NCBI RefSeq assembly: GCF_002835735.1
Contig: NZ_PISD01000006.1
Location: 32,486 to 96,485 of the forward strand
Reading direction: 5' to 3'
Source: Cytobacillus horneckiae
GTDB lineage: Bacteria > Bacillota > Bacilli > Bacillales > Cytobacillaceae
Length of the DNA stretch: 64,000 bases
Shown: piece by piece, positions 45,882 to 54,213 of the stretch
Layout of the letters: every line of letters begins with the position of its first letter
Numbering within the stretch: the stretch's first letter is position 1
Position numbers and translations under genes: made by a program
The notes under the pieces: model-generated
Told to the model about the DNA's origin: nothing
The model's database searches: none
What the model saw: only the letters and a program-made list of their open reading frames with translations

Positions 45882-46810
45882 AAAAAATAAATGATACGTT
45901 AAAACGCCTTGCCGGAAACCAGGACTTTAAAAAAAGATATGAAATGCAGCGTGCAGAAACTTTACAGCATCCGGATATTAAAGCTTTCCTGGAAGAAAAT
46001 AAAGATCAATTATCTCCAGAAATCATTGAACGTAGCCTAATTAAGTTATATGAGTATTCAAAGCTAAGTAAAGAATGCAACAAATGTCCAAGCCTTGAAG
46101 GCTGCATTAATTTTATGCAAGGCTATCACCCTGAATTGGTCATTGAACGGGGCATGATTGATATAAAATATGATAAATGTCCGCGTAAAGAGATATATGA
46201 TGAAAAACGTAAAAATGAAAAGCTCATCCAAAGTCTGTATGTGCCGAAAGATATACTTCATGCAACATTTGATTCTGTTTACAATGATGATGATAAACGG
46301 ATTGATGCGGTGAATAAGGCGCTTTATTACTGCATGAATTACAAGGAAGGCAGCAATCAAAAAGGCTTTTATTTGTATGGGAAATTCGGTGTGGGCAAGT
46401 CCTATTTATTAGGTGCCATTGCAAATGAATTAGCCGCAAAAAAGGTTTCTTCGATGATCGTCTATGTTCCAGAACTATTTAGAGAATTAAAAAGCTCGAT
46501 AGCGGACTCCACTTTGAATGAAAAGTTAGATGCAATCAGATCAGCCCCAGTTTTAATGTTCGACGATATAGGCGCTGAAACGATGTCCAGCTGGACAAGA
46601 GACGAAATTTTAGGACCGATATTGCAATATAGAATGCTTGAAAAATTACCAACCTTCTTTACCTCCAATTTTGATTTTACAGGATTAGAGCATCATTTAT
46701 CTTATAGTCAAAGAGGCGAGGAAGAGAAAATGAAAGCAAGACGGATCATGGAAAGAATAAAATACTTAACAGAGCCGGTCTTGGTGGACGGTCCAAACCG
46801 GAGAGGATAA
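45878..46810 (+). CDS. dnaI: helicase loader DnaI
   Basis: AAA+ ATPase of 310 residues that loads the replicative helicase. N-terminal helicase-binding zinc domain (about 1-115) with a Cys cluster CNKCPSLEGC. C-terminal AAA+ domain has Walker A YGKFGVGKSYLL (about 168-179), Walker B VLMFDDIGAE, and sensor region FFTSNFDF. Coupled to dnaB by a 4-nt overlap. Its natural terminator hairpin appears twice downstream, on both sides of a dispersed repeat. Confidence 0.95.
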   Translation: MKKINDTLKRLAGNQDFKKRYEMQRAETLQHPDIKAFLEENKDQLSPEIIERSLIKLYEYSKLSKECNKCPSLEGCINFMQGYHPELVIERGMIDIKYDKCPRKEIYDEKRKNEKLIQSLYVPKDILHATFDSVYNDDDKRIDAVNKALYYCMNYKEGSNQKGFYLYGKFGVGKSYLLGAIANELAAKKVSSMIVYVPELFRELKSSIADSTLNEKLDAIRSAPVLMFDDIGAETMSSWTRDEILGPILQYRMLEKLPTFFTSNFDFTGLEHHLSYSQRGEEEKMKARRIMERIKYLTEPVLVDGPNRRG

Positions 46811-46815
46811 TGAAA

Positions 46816-46997
46816 TGGCTAGACTTTTAGAATGTCTAGTCTGTCCGTAGAGAAAACTCATTTCAAAAATAGAAATGAAAGGTTTGGATTCTTCGAGGTG
46901 ATTTTTAGCGGTTCGAGCGGACAACTTTCCAAATCCAGCTAAATTTTCTTATTTTCACTTTCGAAGGCACTGTGGCTAGACATTTAGAATGTCTAGT
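46816..46997 (-). repeat. dispersed GC-rich repeat, copy 4, bounded by duplicated terminator hairpins
   Basis: The element (46841-46972) is in reverse orientation. Its minus strand begins CTTCGAAAGTGAAAATAAGA and ends GAAATGAGTTTTCTCTAC, as copy 1. On each side lies a 25-bp sequence starting TGGCTAGAC and ending GTCTAGT (46816-46840 and 46973-46997), identical except for one base. Confidence 0.75.
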
Positions 46998-47005
46998 TTT
47001 TTTTA
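46974..47005 (+). terminator. terminator of dnaB-dnaI
   Basis: CTAGACATT-TAG-AATGTCTAG with T8 tail. The upstream duplicate at 46816-46840 lacks the T-run. Confidence 0.85.
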
Positions 47006-47127
47006 TTGTATCGCTGCCTTAAGGTTTCAATGTTAAATTAAAACTGAAGGACTTTTTAGAGCTTACTTCTATTTTGTCCAAGTCCCCCATATACATAAAA
47101 CAGATATTGTTTAAAGGGGGGATTTGG

Positions 47128-48015
47128 TTGATCGAAATCATTTTCCAAAATAGAAATGATGCGGAAGAGCTGTTCCATCATTCCACTAAGGCTTTATCAT
47201 TACCGGAATGCGAAATAAACATTCTTCAAAACGAAGATCAACATATAGTAAGAATTTTAATAGGAAAAGACGATGAAAAAGTTTCAATTGAGCATTTAAA
47301 AGAGATATTTTATACGTTTCTAATAAATAGTAAAAGAGATGCTTGGTTTAGAAGAATTATGGCGGAAAACTTTTTTTATGAAGACGAAGATGAGCAGCAG
47401 CAAATACTTGAAATCATTCATTCCATTCTTGAAGGGGAGCGTGAAGATTTAGCGACTTTTGTAAAGGGATTTGATGTACAAGGTGAACTTCGTGGAACGA
47501 TTGACCGAATGATAGAAAACGATTTATCTTTTTCATATGATTCATTTGTGAAATTTCGAATCCGGCCATTGATGGAACAATTAACTAAATTTGTAGAGAT
47601 CTCGATTGATGAATATAAAATGGAGCAGGAATATCAAATGTTCATTCAAACATTAAGAGATTTTTTAACCGCGCGTACTAAGAAAATGGACATCATTCAT
47701 TTATTAATAGAAGAGGGAACATCTTTTTATAATAGTCAATTTTCAAAAATTACGCGCTCGGAGCTTACAATGATGATAGACAGACGGCTTTTGTTTAACC
47801 ATCCTGTTTATATCGATTCAGTAACAATTGCACCGCTTTTATCCATCGCTCCAACAAGCATTTATCTTTATACAAACGACGAAGATCAGCCGCTTGTAAG
47901 GACGATAAGAAATATATTTGAGGAAAGACTAACGCTATTGCCGATAGACGCCTTTGAAGCTCATAAAGCAAGTTTTGAAAAACAAAGAATTAAAAATATA
48001 GCAGATACCCCTTGA
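47128..48015 (+). CDS. ytxC: sporulation protein YtxC
   Basis: A 295-residue soluble protein of the YtxC family (B. subtilis homolog about 280 residues), found between dnaI and thrS as in B. subtilis. No catalytic motif is recognised. It is acidic, mainly helical in appearance, with the conserved patch DGLTTFVKGF-like ATFVKGFDVQGELR and FVKFRIRPLMEQL. Annotated as a putative sporulation protein; molecular role unknown. Start TTG 47128 with AAAGGGGGG upstream. The thrS promoter overlaps its last codons. Confidence 0.82.
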   Translation: MIEIIFQNRNDAEELFHHSTKALSLPECEINILQNEDQHIVRILIGKDDEKVSIEHLKEIFYTFLINSKRDAWFRRIMAENFFYEDEDEQQQILEIIHSILEGEREDLATFVKGFDVQGELRGTIDRMIENDLSFSYDSFVKFRIRPLMEQLTKFVEISIDEYKMEQEYQMFIQTLRDFLTARTKKMDIIHLLIEEGTSFYNSQFSKITRSELTMMIDRRLLFNHPVYIDSVTIAPLLSIAPTSIYLYTNDEDQPLVRTIRNIFEERLTLLPIDAFEAHKASFEKQRIKNIADTP

Positions 48016-48040
48016 TTTTCCGTAAATTAAAATCTATAAT
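48012..48040 (+). promoter_or_regulatory. sigma-A promoter of thrS
   Basis: TTGATT, 17-nt spacer, TATAAT, overlapping the end of ytxC. Confidence 0.7.
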
Positions 48041-48094
48041 AACGTACATATTAATAAAATCATGAAACAGTTATGATAAGGATATGGGTGTTCT

Positions 48095-48322
48095 TTTACG
48101 GTTTATAGAGAGGGAAGGCTAGGCTGAAATCTTCCTAACACGACTGGAATGCTTACCACCTTTGAACTCCATTACTGAACTCCAGTGACGCACTGGAAAG
48201 TAAGCAATGGCGGAACCAAGACCGTTATCTTGCTACAAGTCATCTTTTATTTAAGGTGAGAAGTAGGGTGGAACCACGTGTGAATAATAACTCGTCCCTT
48301 TTTACAGGGACGGGTTTTTTTA
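48095..48322 (+). ncRNA. T-box leader of thrS
   Basis: The T-box AGGGTGGAACCACG (48265-48278) is followed by the terminator CTCGTCCCT/AGGGACGGG with T-run (48291-48322). The upstream Stem I region is rich in hairpins. ACC codons at 48155-48160 are candidate threonine specifiers, not proven. Uncharged tRNA-Thr would stabilise the antiterminator and allow thrS expression. Confidence 0.9.
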
Positions 48323-48332
48323 TTTTCAGCTA

Positions 48333-48470
48333 GGTTAAAGCTAATTGTTGATTGGTGAAAAGCGCGAGACCCCAGCGGGAAAAGCGGTTCAGGGGCGCCG
48401 AGTCACCCTAGCAGCCCGCGAGGAAGAGTGCCTAGAGCGGAAATCAATGGATAAGTTTAACCGAGCTAAT
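48333..48470. repeat. GC-rich palindromic insertion between the T-box terminator and thrS
   Basis: Bounded by GGTTAAA (48333-48339) and TTTAACC (48456-48462), with inner TTGATT/AATCAA. The inside begins AAAGCGCGAGACCCCAGCGG and resembles the GCGAGACTCC-type GC-rich elements common in Bacillus intergenic DNA. Confidence 0.5.
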
Positions 48471-48496
48471 TTTTATTAAATAAGGAGGAAGTCAAC

Positions 48497-50431
48497 ATGT
48501 CAGAGATGATTAAAGTTTCGTTTCCAGATGGTGCGGTAAAGGAGTTTCCTAAGGGAACGACAACCGAGTCGATTGCATCATCAATCAGTCCTGGCTTAAA
48601 GAAAAAGGCGATTGCCGGTAAGGTAAATGGAGAAATGTTTGATCTCCGCCGCCCGATTGAAGCAGATTCAGCTGTTGAAATTGTTACACAAGGCAGTAAT
48701 GAAGCGCTTGAAGTACTGCGTCACAGCACAGCCCATTTAATGGCACAGGCAATAAAACGCCTATACAAAAATGTGAAATTAGGTGTAGGACCAGTTATTG
48801 AAGGCGGGTTCTACTATGATATTGATCTTGAAGAGTCATTATCACCAGAAGATTTACCAGTCATTGAAAAAGAAATGAAGAAAATTATTAATGAAAACAT
48901 AGATGTTGTCCGCAAGGAAGTCAGCCGTGAAGAGGCGATTGCCCTTTATAAAGAAATCGGCGATGAATACAAGCTTGAATTGATTGAGGCGATTCCTGGA
49001 AATGAAACAGTGACACTTTATGAGCAAGGTGACTTTTTCGATCTTTGCCGCGGAGTTCATGTCCCATCAACAGGGAAAATTAAAGAATTTAAATTATTGA
49101 GCATTGCCGGGGCTTATTGGCGTGGAGATAGCAATAATAAAATGCTTCAGCGTATTTACGGTACAGCTTTCTTCAATAAAGAGGATTTGAAAGAGCATCT
49201 TCGTTTATTAGAAGAAGCAAAAGAACGCGACCATCGCAAAATCGGCAAAGAGCTAAACCTATTTATGAACTCGCAAAAAGTCGGACAAGGCTTACCTATC
49301 TGGCTGCCGAAAGGTGCAACGATTCGCCGCAATATTGAACGCTATATTGTTGATAAAGAAGTGCGCTTAGGCTACGACCATGTGTACACTCCAATTATGG
49401 CGAATGTAGAACTGTATAAAACTTCAGGCCACTGGGATCATTACCAAGAAGATATGTTCCCTGTAATGGATATGGACAATGAGGAGCTTGTTCTGCGACC
49501 GATGAACTGCCCGCACCATATGATGATCTATAAAAATGGCATTCATAGCTATCGTGAGCTGCCAATTAGAATTGCAGAGCTTGGCACAATGCATCGCTAT
49601 GAAATGTCAGGTGCGCTATCCGGCTTGCAGCGTGTGCGCGGTATGACATTGAACGATGCTCATCTTTTTGTTCGTCCTGATCAAATTAAAGACGAATTTA
49701 AGCGTGTCGTTCACTTGATTCTTGAAGTGTACAAAGACTTTGATATTACAGATTATTCCTTCCGTCTTTCTTATCGCGACCCTAAGGATACTGAAAAGTA
49801 TTTCGATGATGACGCAATGTGGGAAAGAGCCCAATCTATGCTGAAAGAAGCAATGGATGAAATCGGACTTCCATATTTTGAGGCAGAAGGCGAAGCTGCT
49901 TTCTATGGCCCGAAGCTCGATGTTCAAGTAAAAACAGCGCTTGGTAAAGATGAAACATTGTCAACAGTTCAACTTGATTTCTTATTGCCGGAGCGCTTTG
50001 ATCTATCTTATGTAGGCGAAGACGGAAAACCGCATCGTCCGGTCGTTATCCACCGCGGTGTTGTTTCAACAATGGAACGCTTTGTTGCCTTCTTAATTGA
50101 AGAGTATAAAGGCGCATTCCCAACATGGCTTGCACCAGTTCAAGTGCAGATAATCCCTGTATCACCTGATGTGCATTTTGATTATGCGAAGCAAGTACAG
50201 GAACAGCTTCAGCTTGAAGGGTTCCGAGTAGAGCTTGATGACCGCAATGAAAAAATCGGCTATAAAATCCGTGAAGCACAAATGCAAAAAACACCTTATA
50301 TGCTAGTGGTTGGCGATAATGAAGTAGCAGAGAAAGCAGTCAATGTCCGCAAATATGGTGAACAAAATTCAGAAACTGTTTCATTTGAAGATTTTAAAGA
50401 AAATCTGTTCAAAGAAGTAGAGCGCTATTAA
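48497..50431 (+). CDS. thrS: threonyl-tRNA synthetase
   Basis: Class II synthetase of 644 residues. N-terminal TGS domain (about 1-64), HxxxH editing/SAD domain ([11 protein letters not shown] and [10 protein letters not shown]), then catalytic core with motif 2 around [10 protein letters not shown] (zinc Cys and His) and motif 3 [20 protein letters not shown]-terminal anticodon-binding domain (about 540-644). ATG with AAGGAGGAAG upstream. Regulated by the upstream T-box; terminator follows. Confidence 0.98.
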   Translation: MSEMIKVSFPDGAVKEFPKGTTTESIASSISPGLKKKAIAGKVNGEMFDLRRPIEADSAVEIVTQGSNEALEVLRHSTAHLMAQAIKRLYKNVKLGVGPVIEGGFYYDIDLEESLSPEDLPVIEKEMKKIINENIDVVRKEVSREEAIALYKEIGDEYKLELIEAIPGNETVTLYEQGDFFDLCRGVHVPSTGKIKEFKLLSIAGAYWRGDSNNKMLQRIYGTAFFNKEDLKEHLRLLEEAKERDHRKIGKELNLFMNSQKVGQGLPIWLPKGATIRRNIERYIVDKEVRLGYDHVYTPIMANVELYKTSGHWDHYQEDMFPVMDMDNEELVLRPMNCPHHMMIYKNGIHSYRELPIRIAELGTMHRYEMSGALSGLQRVRGMTLNDAHLFVRPDQIKDEFKRVVHLILEVYKDFDITDYSFRLSYRDPKDTEKYFDDDAMWERAQSMLKEAMDEIGLPYFEAEGEAAFYGPKLDVQVKTALGKDETLSTVQLDFLLPERFDLSYVGEDGKPHRPVVIHRGVVSTMERFVAFLIEEYKGAFPTWLAPVQVQIIPVSPDVHFDYAKQVQEQLQLEGFRVELDDRNEKIGYKIREAQMQKTPYMLVVGDNEVAEKAVNVRKYGEQNSETVSFEDFKENLFKEVERY

Positions 50432-50439
50432 TAAGTGAA

Positions 50440-50472
50440 GGGTTCCAGTACAATGACTGGAGCTCTTTTTTT
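50440..50472 (+). terminator. terminator of thrS
   Basis: TTCCAGT-ACAATG-ACTGGAG hairpin with T7 tail. Confidence 0.85.
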
Positions 50473-50583
50473 GCATCTTTTTATTATTGTTTTTTTAATG
50501 GAAATCAATGCTATTAAAAAAGTTGTTGCCAAAAGAATAAAGTTTTGATATTATTTTCTTTGTTGTTGAAAAAAAGAATACGT

Positions 50584-50613
50584 TTGACAAGTATTTATAC
50601 TTTGTGATATAGT
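50584..50613 (+). promoter_or_regulatory. promoter of infC-rpmI-rplT
   Basis: Perfect TTGACA, 18-nt spacer, TATAGT. Confidence 0.7.
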
Positions 50614-50640
50614 ATCTTAGGTAGTTTGAATACAGTTTGA

Positions 50641-50753
50641 GGAAAAGAAGAAGCACCCGCTTCTCACCTGATTGACGCTTAGGCAGTTAGCAGGTTTTAC
50701 GTGAACTTTTATGATTAAACGTAATGTGTGGGTGTTTTCATCCGCACTTTTTT
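50641..50753 (+). ncRNA. L20-type ribosomal protein leader with attenuator
   Basis: Contains the conserved AAGAAGCACCCGCTTCTCACC opening (split: AAGAAGCACC, CGCTTCTCACC), CACCTG...CAGGT pairing, and a terminator GTGTGGGTG-TTTT-CATCCGCAC with T-run (50722-50753). In B. subtilis L20 binds this leader and represses infC-rpmI-rplT by premature termination. The remaining 100 nt to infC show no other feature. Confidence 0.85.
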
Positions 50754-50861
50754 ATTTGCCTAATAACTTGCGATTTCAGCTTTGGTTCGGTGCAGCTGGC
50801 AGCTTCTTTTAAATAGTGACCCAAACGTTGTGTTCGCAAAAAACCATGGAGGTGTCTAACT

Positions 50862-51377
50862 ATTAGCAAAGATATGTTGTTAAACGAGGGTATTCGCGCC
50901 CGCGAAGTTCGTCTCATTGACCAGAACGGCGAGCAATTAGGAATTAAATCAAAAAACGAAGCACTAGAAATAGCTGCTCGTGTAAATCTTGATCTTGTTC
51001 TTGTTGCACCGAATGCAAAGCCTCCTGTAGGCCGTATTATGGACTATGGAAAGTTCAAATTCGAGCAGCAAAAGAAAGAGAAAGAAGCACGTAAAAATCA
51101 AAAGATTATTAGTATTAAAGAAGTTCGTCTCAGTCCTACGATTGAAGAGCATGATTTTAATACAAAATTAAGAAATGCTATCAAATTCCTTGAAAAAGGC
51201 GACAAGGTAAAAGCATCTATCCGTTTCAAAGGACGTGCGATTACACATAAGGAAATTGGCCAGCGTGTTTTAGTCCGTTTTGCACAAGCATGTGCAGAAG
51301 TAGGGACAGTTGAGTCTCATCCAAAAATGGACGGACGAAGCATGTTTATGGTATTAGCACCTAAAAACGACAAGTAA
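50862..51377 (+). CDS. infC: translation initiation factor IF-3
   Basis: Binds the 30S subunit and checks start codon pairing. 171 residues starting at ATT 50862 ([12 protein letters not shown]...). The ribosome site GGAGGTG lies 6-7 nt before this ATT, not at proper distance from the in-frame ATG 50874. ATT is the typical autoregulatory infC start. Seen: [13 protein letters not shown], the linker region [15 protein letters not shown], and [17 protein letters not shown] in the C-domain. First gene of infC-rpmI-rplT, under the L20-type leader. Confidence 0.96.
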   Translation: MSKDMLLNEGIRAREVRLIDQNGEQLGIKSKNEALEIAARVNLDLVLVAPNAKPPVGRIMDYGKFKFEQQKKEKEARKNQKIISIKEVRLSPTIEEHDFNTKLRNAIKFLEKGDKVKASIRFKGRAITHKEIGQRVLVRFAQACAEVGTVESHPKMDGRSMFMVLAPKNDK

Positions 51378-51392
51378 GAGGAGGAATTCCAC

Positions 51393-51593
51393 ATGCCAAA
51401 AATGAAAACTCACCGTGGTTCTGCAAAGCGTTTTAAAAGAACAGGATCTGGGAAATTAAAACGTTCTCACGCTTACAGAAGCCATATGTTCGCTAATAAA
51501 TCTCAAAAACAAAAACGTAAGCTTCGCAAAGGAACTCTTGTTTCTTCTGGTGATTACAAGCGTATCCGTAACATGTTAGTAGGTCTTAAGTAA
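51393..51593 (+). CDS. rpmI: 50S ribosomal protein L35
   Basis: 66 residues, strongly basic: [20 protein letters not shown] and [20 protein letters not shown]. Small protein of the large ribosomal subunit. ATG with AGAGGAGGAA upstream, 15 nt after infC and 24 nt before rplT. Confidence 0.98.
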   Translation: MPKMKTHRGSAKRFKRTGSGKLKRSHAYRSHMFANKSQKQKRKLRKGTLVSSGDYKRIRNMLVGLK

Positions 51594-51617
51594 ACTCGAA
51601 ATTAGGAGGGAAATATT

Positions 51618-51977
51618 ATGCCACGTGTAAAAGGCGGTACAGTTACTCGCAAACGTCGTAAAAAAGTAATAAAATTAGCTAAAGGTTATTTCGGTTCAAA
51701 ACATACATTATATAAAGTTGCTAACCAACAAGTCATGAAATCTTACAACTATGCTTACCGTGATCGTCGTCAGAAAAAACGCGACTTCCGTAAGCTATGG
51801 GTTACTCGTATCAATGCAGCTGCACGCTTGAATGGTCTTTCTTACAGCCGTTTAATGCATGGGTTAAAGCTTGCAGGTATCGAAGTAAACCGCAAAATGC
51901 TTGCTGAACTTGCAATTGCTGACGCAAAAGCTTTCACTGAATTAGCAGAAGTTGCAAAGCAAAACCTATCTAAATAA
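51618..51977 (+). CDS. rplT: 50S ribosomal protein L20
   Basis: 119 residues, basic, with [30 protein letters not shown] and the C-terminal globular domain [20 protein letters not shown]. It is an early 50S assembly protein and the presumed repressor acting on the leader at 50641. ATG with AGGAGGG upstream; a terminator follows the operon. Confidence 0.98.
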   Translation: MPRVKGGTVTRKRRKKVIKLAKGYFGSKHTLYKVANQQVMKSYNYAYRDRRQKKRDFRKLWVTRINAAARLNGLSYSRLMHGLKLAGIEVNRKMLAELAIADAKAFTELAEVAKQNLSK

Positions 51978-51992
51978 TCAAGTTTATAATGA

Positions 51993-52024
51993 TAAGCCAT
52001 TCTCGTATTGAGAGTGGCTTTTTA
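51993..52024 (+). terminator. terminator of infC-rpmI-rplT
   Basis: AAGCCATTCTC / GAGAGTGGCTT with T5 tail. Confidence 0.85.
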
Positions 52025-52045
52025 TACATTAGAGGGGGATTTTCA

Positions 52046-52312
52046 ATGACAGTGCTGCTTGTATTTGTAATTATTATGAACCTCATTGGCTACATCATAA
52101 TGAATATTGATAAACAGCGGGCAAAGAGAAAGGAATACCGCATTAGTGAAAAAACTTTGTGGACGATTGCGATATTATTTGGTGCAATCGGGATGACTGC
52201 CGGCATGAGACAATTTAGGCATAAAACAAAGCACGCTCAATTTAAAATCGGTCTTCCGGTTTTATCACTTGTAAACATTCTTGTAGTTGTTTATCTGTTG
52301 ACTGAGTTGTAA
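52046..52312 (+). CDS. ysdA: DUF1294 membrane protein YsdA
   Basis: An 88-residue protein with hydrophobic segments at about 2-20, 40-57 and 71-86, and the family motif NIDKQRAKRKEYRISEKTLW then GMRQFRHKTKH. Function unknown. It sits directly after rplT as in B. subtilis. Start ATG 52046 has TAGAGGGGG upstream. Confidence 0.9.
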   Translation: MTVLLVFVIIMNLIGYIIMNIDKQRAKRKEYRISEKTLWTIAILFGAIGMTAGMRQFRHKTKHAQFKIGLPVLSLVNILVVVYLLTEL

Positions 52313-52381
52313 TATTATTGCTCATTCGCCCATATGATGTACTAACATCATGTCTAGCTAAGCAGGAGGTGGCAATCAAAG

Positions 52382-52954
52382 GTGAATGAGCATTTAGCAG
52401 TTGCACTTGGGATTGTGGAAACTGCCGGTATATTAGCGCCGATTGCCTTTATACTTTTTCATGTTTTAAGGCAGTTTTTATTTATTCCCGTACCACTTGT
52501 CTGCATTGCCGGAGGCGTTTTATTTGGCAGTGTCTTTGGTTCGTTATTTTCACTAATCGGGTTAATGTTTTCCTGTTTATTATTTTATGCACTGATCCAC
52601 CAGCTTCCGAAATTCCACAGCAAGCTTTCAGCCCTAAAAAAGAAATGGTTTGGCGAGTATCGGAACTTGACGATAGGTCAAATTGCGATTTTAAGACTCG
52701 TTCCTTTCATTCACTTTCACTTGCTCAACTTTTGTTTGTTAGAGCGCACTAAAGGTTTTTCCGATTTCGTCAAAGGTGCTTGGATTACTAATATTCCATT
52801 AGCTTTGTTTTATACAGTCTTTGGTGAATTCATCAGCCGCTTCACACCCACGATGATGCTTATCATCCTCTTCTCTATCACTGTCCTTCTCTTCGTTTTG
52901 CGTGAAAAAGTAACAGTTATTAAATGGCGTGAATTTTTTAAGTCTGCAGCATGA
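52382..52954 (+). CDS. VTT-domain (TVP38/TMEM64, DedA-like) membrane protein
   Basis: A 190-residue polytopic protein. The VTT signature is visible as FIPVPLVCIAGGVLFGSVFGSLFS (split: FIPVPLVCIAGG, VLFGSVFGSL) and the second-half arginine motif ILRLVPFIHFHLLNF. Related to B. subtilis YtxB/YdjZ/YqeD types; I cannot choose among them. Members are thought to act in membrane lipid handling, some as scramblases or undecaprenyl-phosphate flippases (DedA relatives). GTG start with AGGAGGTGG 12 nt upstream. Downstream hairpin ACACTGT/ACAGTGT (52969-52990) without T-run. Confidence 0.78.
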   Translation: MNEHLAVALGIVETAGILAPIAFILFHVLRQFLFIPVPLVCIAGGVLFGSVFGSLFSLIGLMFSCLLFYALIHQLPKFHSKLSALKKKWFGEYRNLTIGQIAILRLVPFIHFHLLNFCLLERTKGFSDFVKGAWITNIPLALFYTVFGEFISRFTPTMMLIILFSITVLLFVLREKVTVIKWREFFKSAA

Positions 52955-52985
52955 AGAAAACACTGTTCATTTGCACAGTGTCATG

Positions 52986-53183
52986 CTGTAGAACACATCT
53001 CAAAAATAAACATGAAGGGTTTGGGATTCTCCGAGGCTTACCGCTCGCTTTTTAGCGGGGGCGAGCGTCAAGCCGCTTCTGCGCTATACGCCTTTAGTGT
53101 TTCGACTTTCTCGCTACTCTCCAGCACGAGTCGAGCGGACACCTCTCCAAATCCAACTAAATTTTCTTATTTTCACTTTTTCA
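52986..53183 (-). repeat. dispersed GC-rich repeat, copy 5
   Basis: Full-length copy in reverse orientation. Its minus strand starts AAAGTGAAAATAAGAAAATT and passes through GGAGAGTAGCGAG, GCTAAAAAGCGAGCGG, to CTTCATGTTTATTTTTGAGA. A further degraded partial copy is at about 53196-53275. The 89-codon frame across it is not a gene. Confidence 0.75.
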
Positions 53184-53335
53184 AAGGGAAAATGATGACT
53201 TTTCGGATTTCCCGATGCTCACCACTCGCTTCCAGAGCGGTTCGAGCATCGAGGTGCTTCGAAGCTGAAGTGATCTCATAAAGTTAGACACGTTTTCTTT
53301 TGCAACCGTGGACTGAGCTCGGTACCCAAAATAGG

Positions 53336-53498
53336 GTGTAGTAAAGCAAAAAATGGTCATAGATTGTGGAACTGACCCCAAAATTAGGTATAGTCAGCGA
53401 ATAATGGTCAAAGTTTGTGAAACTGGAACCAAAATGGGACGTAGACAAGCAGAAAATGGTCATAGTTTATGAAACTGGAACCAAAATGGGACGTAGAT
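53336..53498. repeat. 52-bp tandem repeat, about 3 diverged units
   Basis: Units start at 53336, 53388, 53439 and (partial) 53491, with period 52/51/52. Common words: AATGGTCATAG, AACTGGAACCAAAAT, GTAG. The same family as the cleaner array at 63459-63718. The remainder of the 730-bp gap (53499-53684) shows no gene. Confidence 0.8.
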
Positions 53499-53684
53499 TC
53501 CAGGGTTACAGGACTGAGACCAAGAAATAAAAAGGCTTCCAGAGAAAGCTAAATTTACATCAAACCGGTATGGTATGTGCTGAACGATTTAAGACTATGT
53601 TTTGTGCCATGCCCCTTTCTATATCATTCAGCAACCGCTTTCAAAAAAAAGACCATCCAACTGGACAGCCTTAATGGTCTTTCA

Positions 53685-54089
53685 TTATTCAAATGAAGAA
53701 TTTTTCCCCTTGCTTTTTTGCATAAATTCCTTAACTGGACTTTTCCAATCGATTTTTGCATTTGGATAGTTTGCTAAAACCTTTTGTTCAATAAAGAGAA
53801 AATCCTCGCTTACTAATCCCTTTAATGCTGAAACAGAATGAGGCCAAATAAAAATAGAGACAACATCAAAAGAATTTTCAGTAGTGCCTAGATATTTTTC
53901 ACCTTCAAATAAGACACCTTTATATGTGATTAGAAAGTTTCTTCGCACATTATTTTGGTCATCAAAAAAGAAATATTTCTTTTGATCATGAGCAAGTTCA
54001 AGCTTTCTTTTTGGATTTATTACATATTTAATCGTGCTGTAGATAAGAAAAATAATCAAAGCAAACAGCAGCAATCGAATTAGCCACAT
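53685..54089 (-). CDS. ysdB: sigma-W pathway protein YsdB
   Basis: A 134-residue YsdB homolog. One N-terminal transmembrane helix (about residues 4-22, LLLFALIIFLIYSTIKYV), then a basic patch NPKRKLELAHDQK and a conserved YFFFDDQNNVRRNFLITYKG-type region. In B. subtilis ysdB belongs to the sigma-W (envelope stress) regulon; molecular function unknown. Start ATG 54089 has AAGGAGC upstream; longer in-frame starts run into the promoter. A sigma-W-type promoter (TGAAAC-N16-CGTATA) lies at 54123-54150. Confidence 0.88.
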   Translation of the reverse strand: MWLIRLLLFALIIFLIYSTIKYVINPKRKLELAHDQKKYFFFDDQNNVRRNFLITYKGVLFEGEKYLGTTENSFDVVSIFIWPHSVSALKGLVSEDFLFIEQKVLANYPNAKIDWKSPVKEFMQKSKGKNSSFE

Positions 54090-54122
54090 GAAACCAAGCT
54101 CCTTCTTTGTTATTTTGAACTG

Positions 54123-54150
54123 TATACGAATAAGATGCAAAAAGGTTTCA
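54123..54150 (-). promoter_or_regulatory. sigma-W-type promoter of ysdB
   Basis: On the minus strand TGAAAC (54145-54150), 16 nt, CGTATA (54123-54128); same boxes and spacing as the hflKC promoter. Confidence 0.85.
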
Positions 54151-54213
54151 ACTTTTATGGATTTTGTTATAATTTTTTTGTTCACTACTAATAGAAGAAC
54201 AGGAAGGTGACCT

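Noticed and set aside
53012..53281. 89-codon frame as a gene
   Set aside because: Lies entirely in dispersed repeat copy 5 and its partial neighbour, with no ribosome site; composition follows the repeat palindromes.
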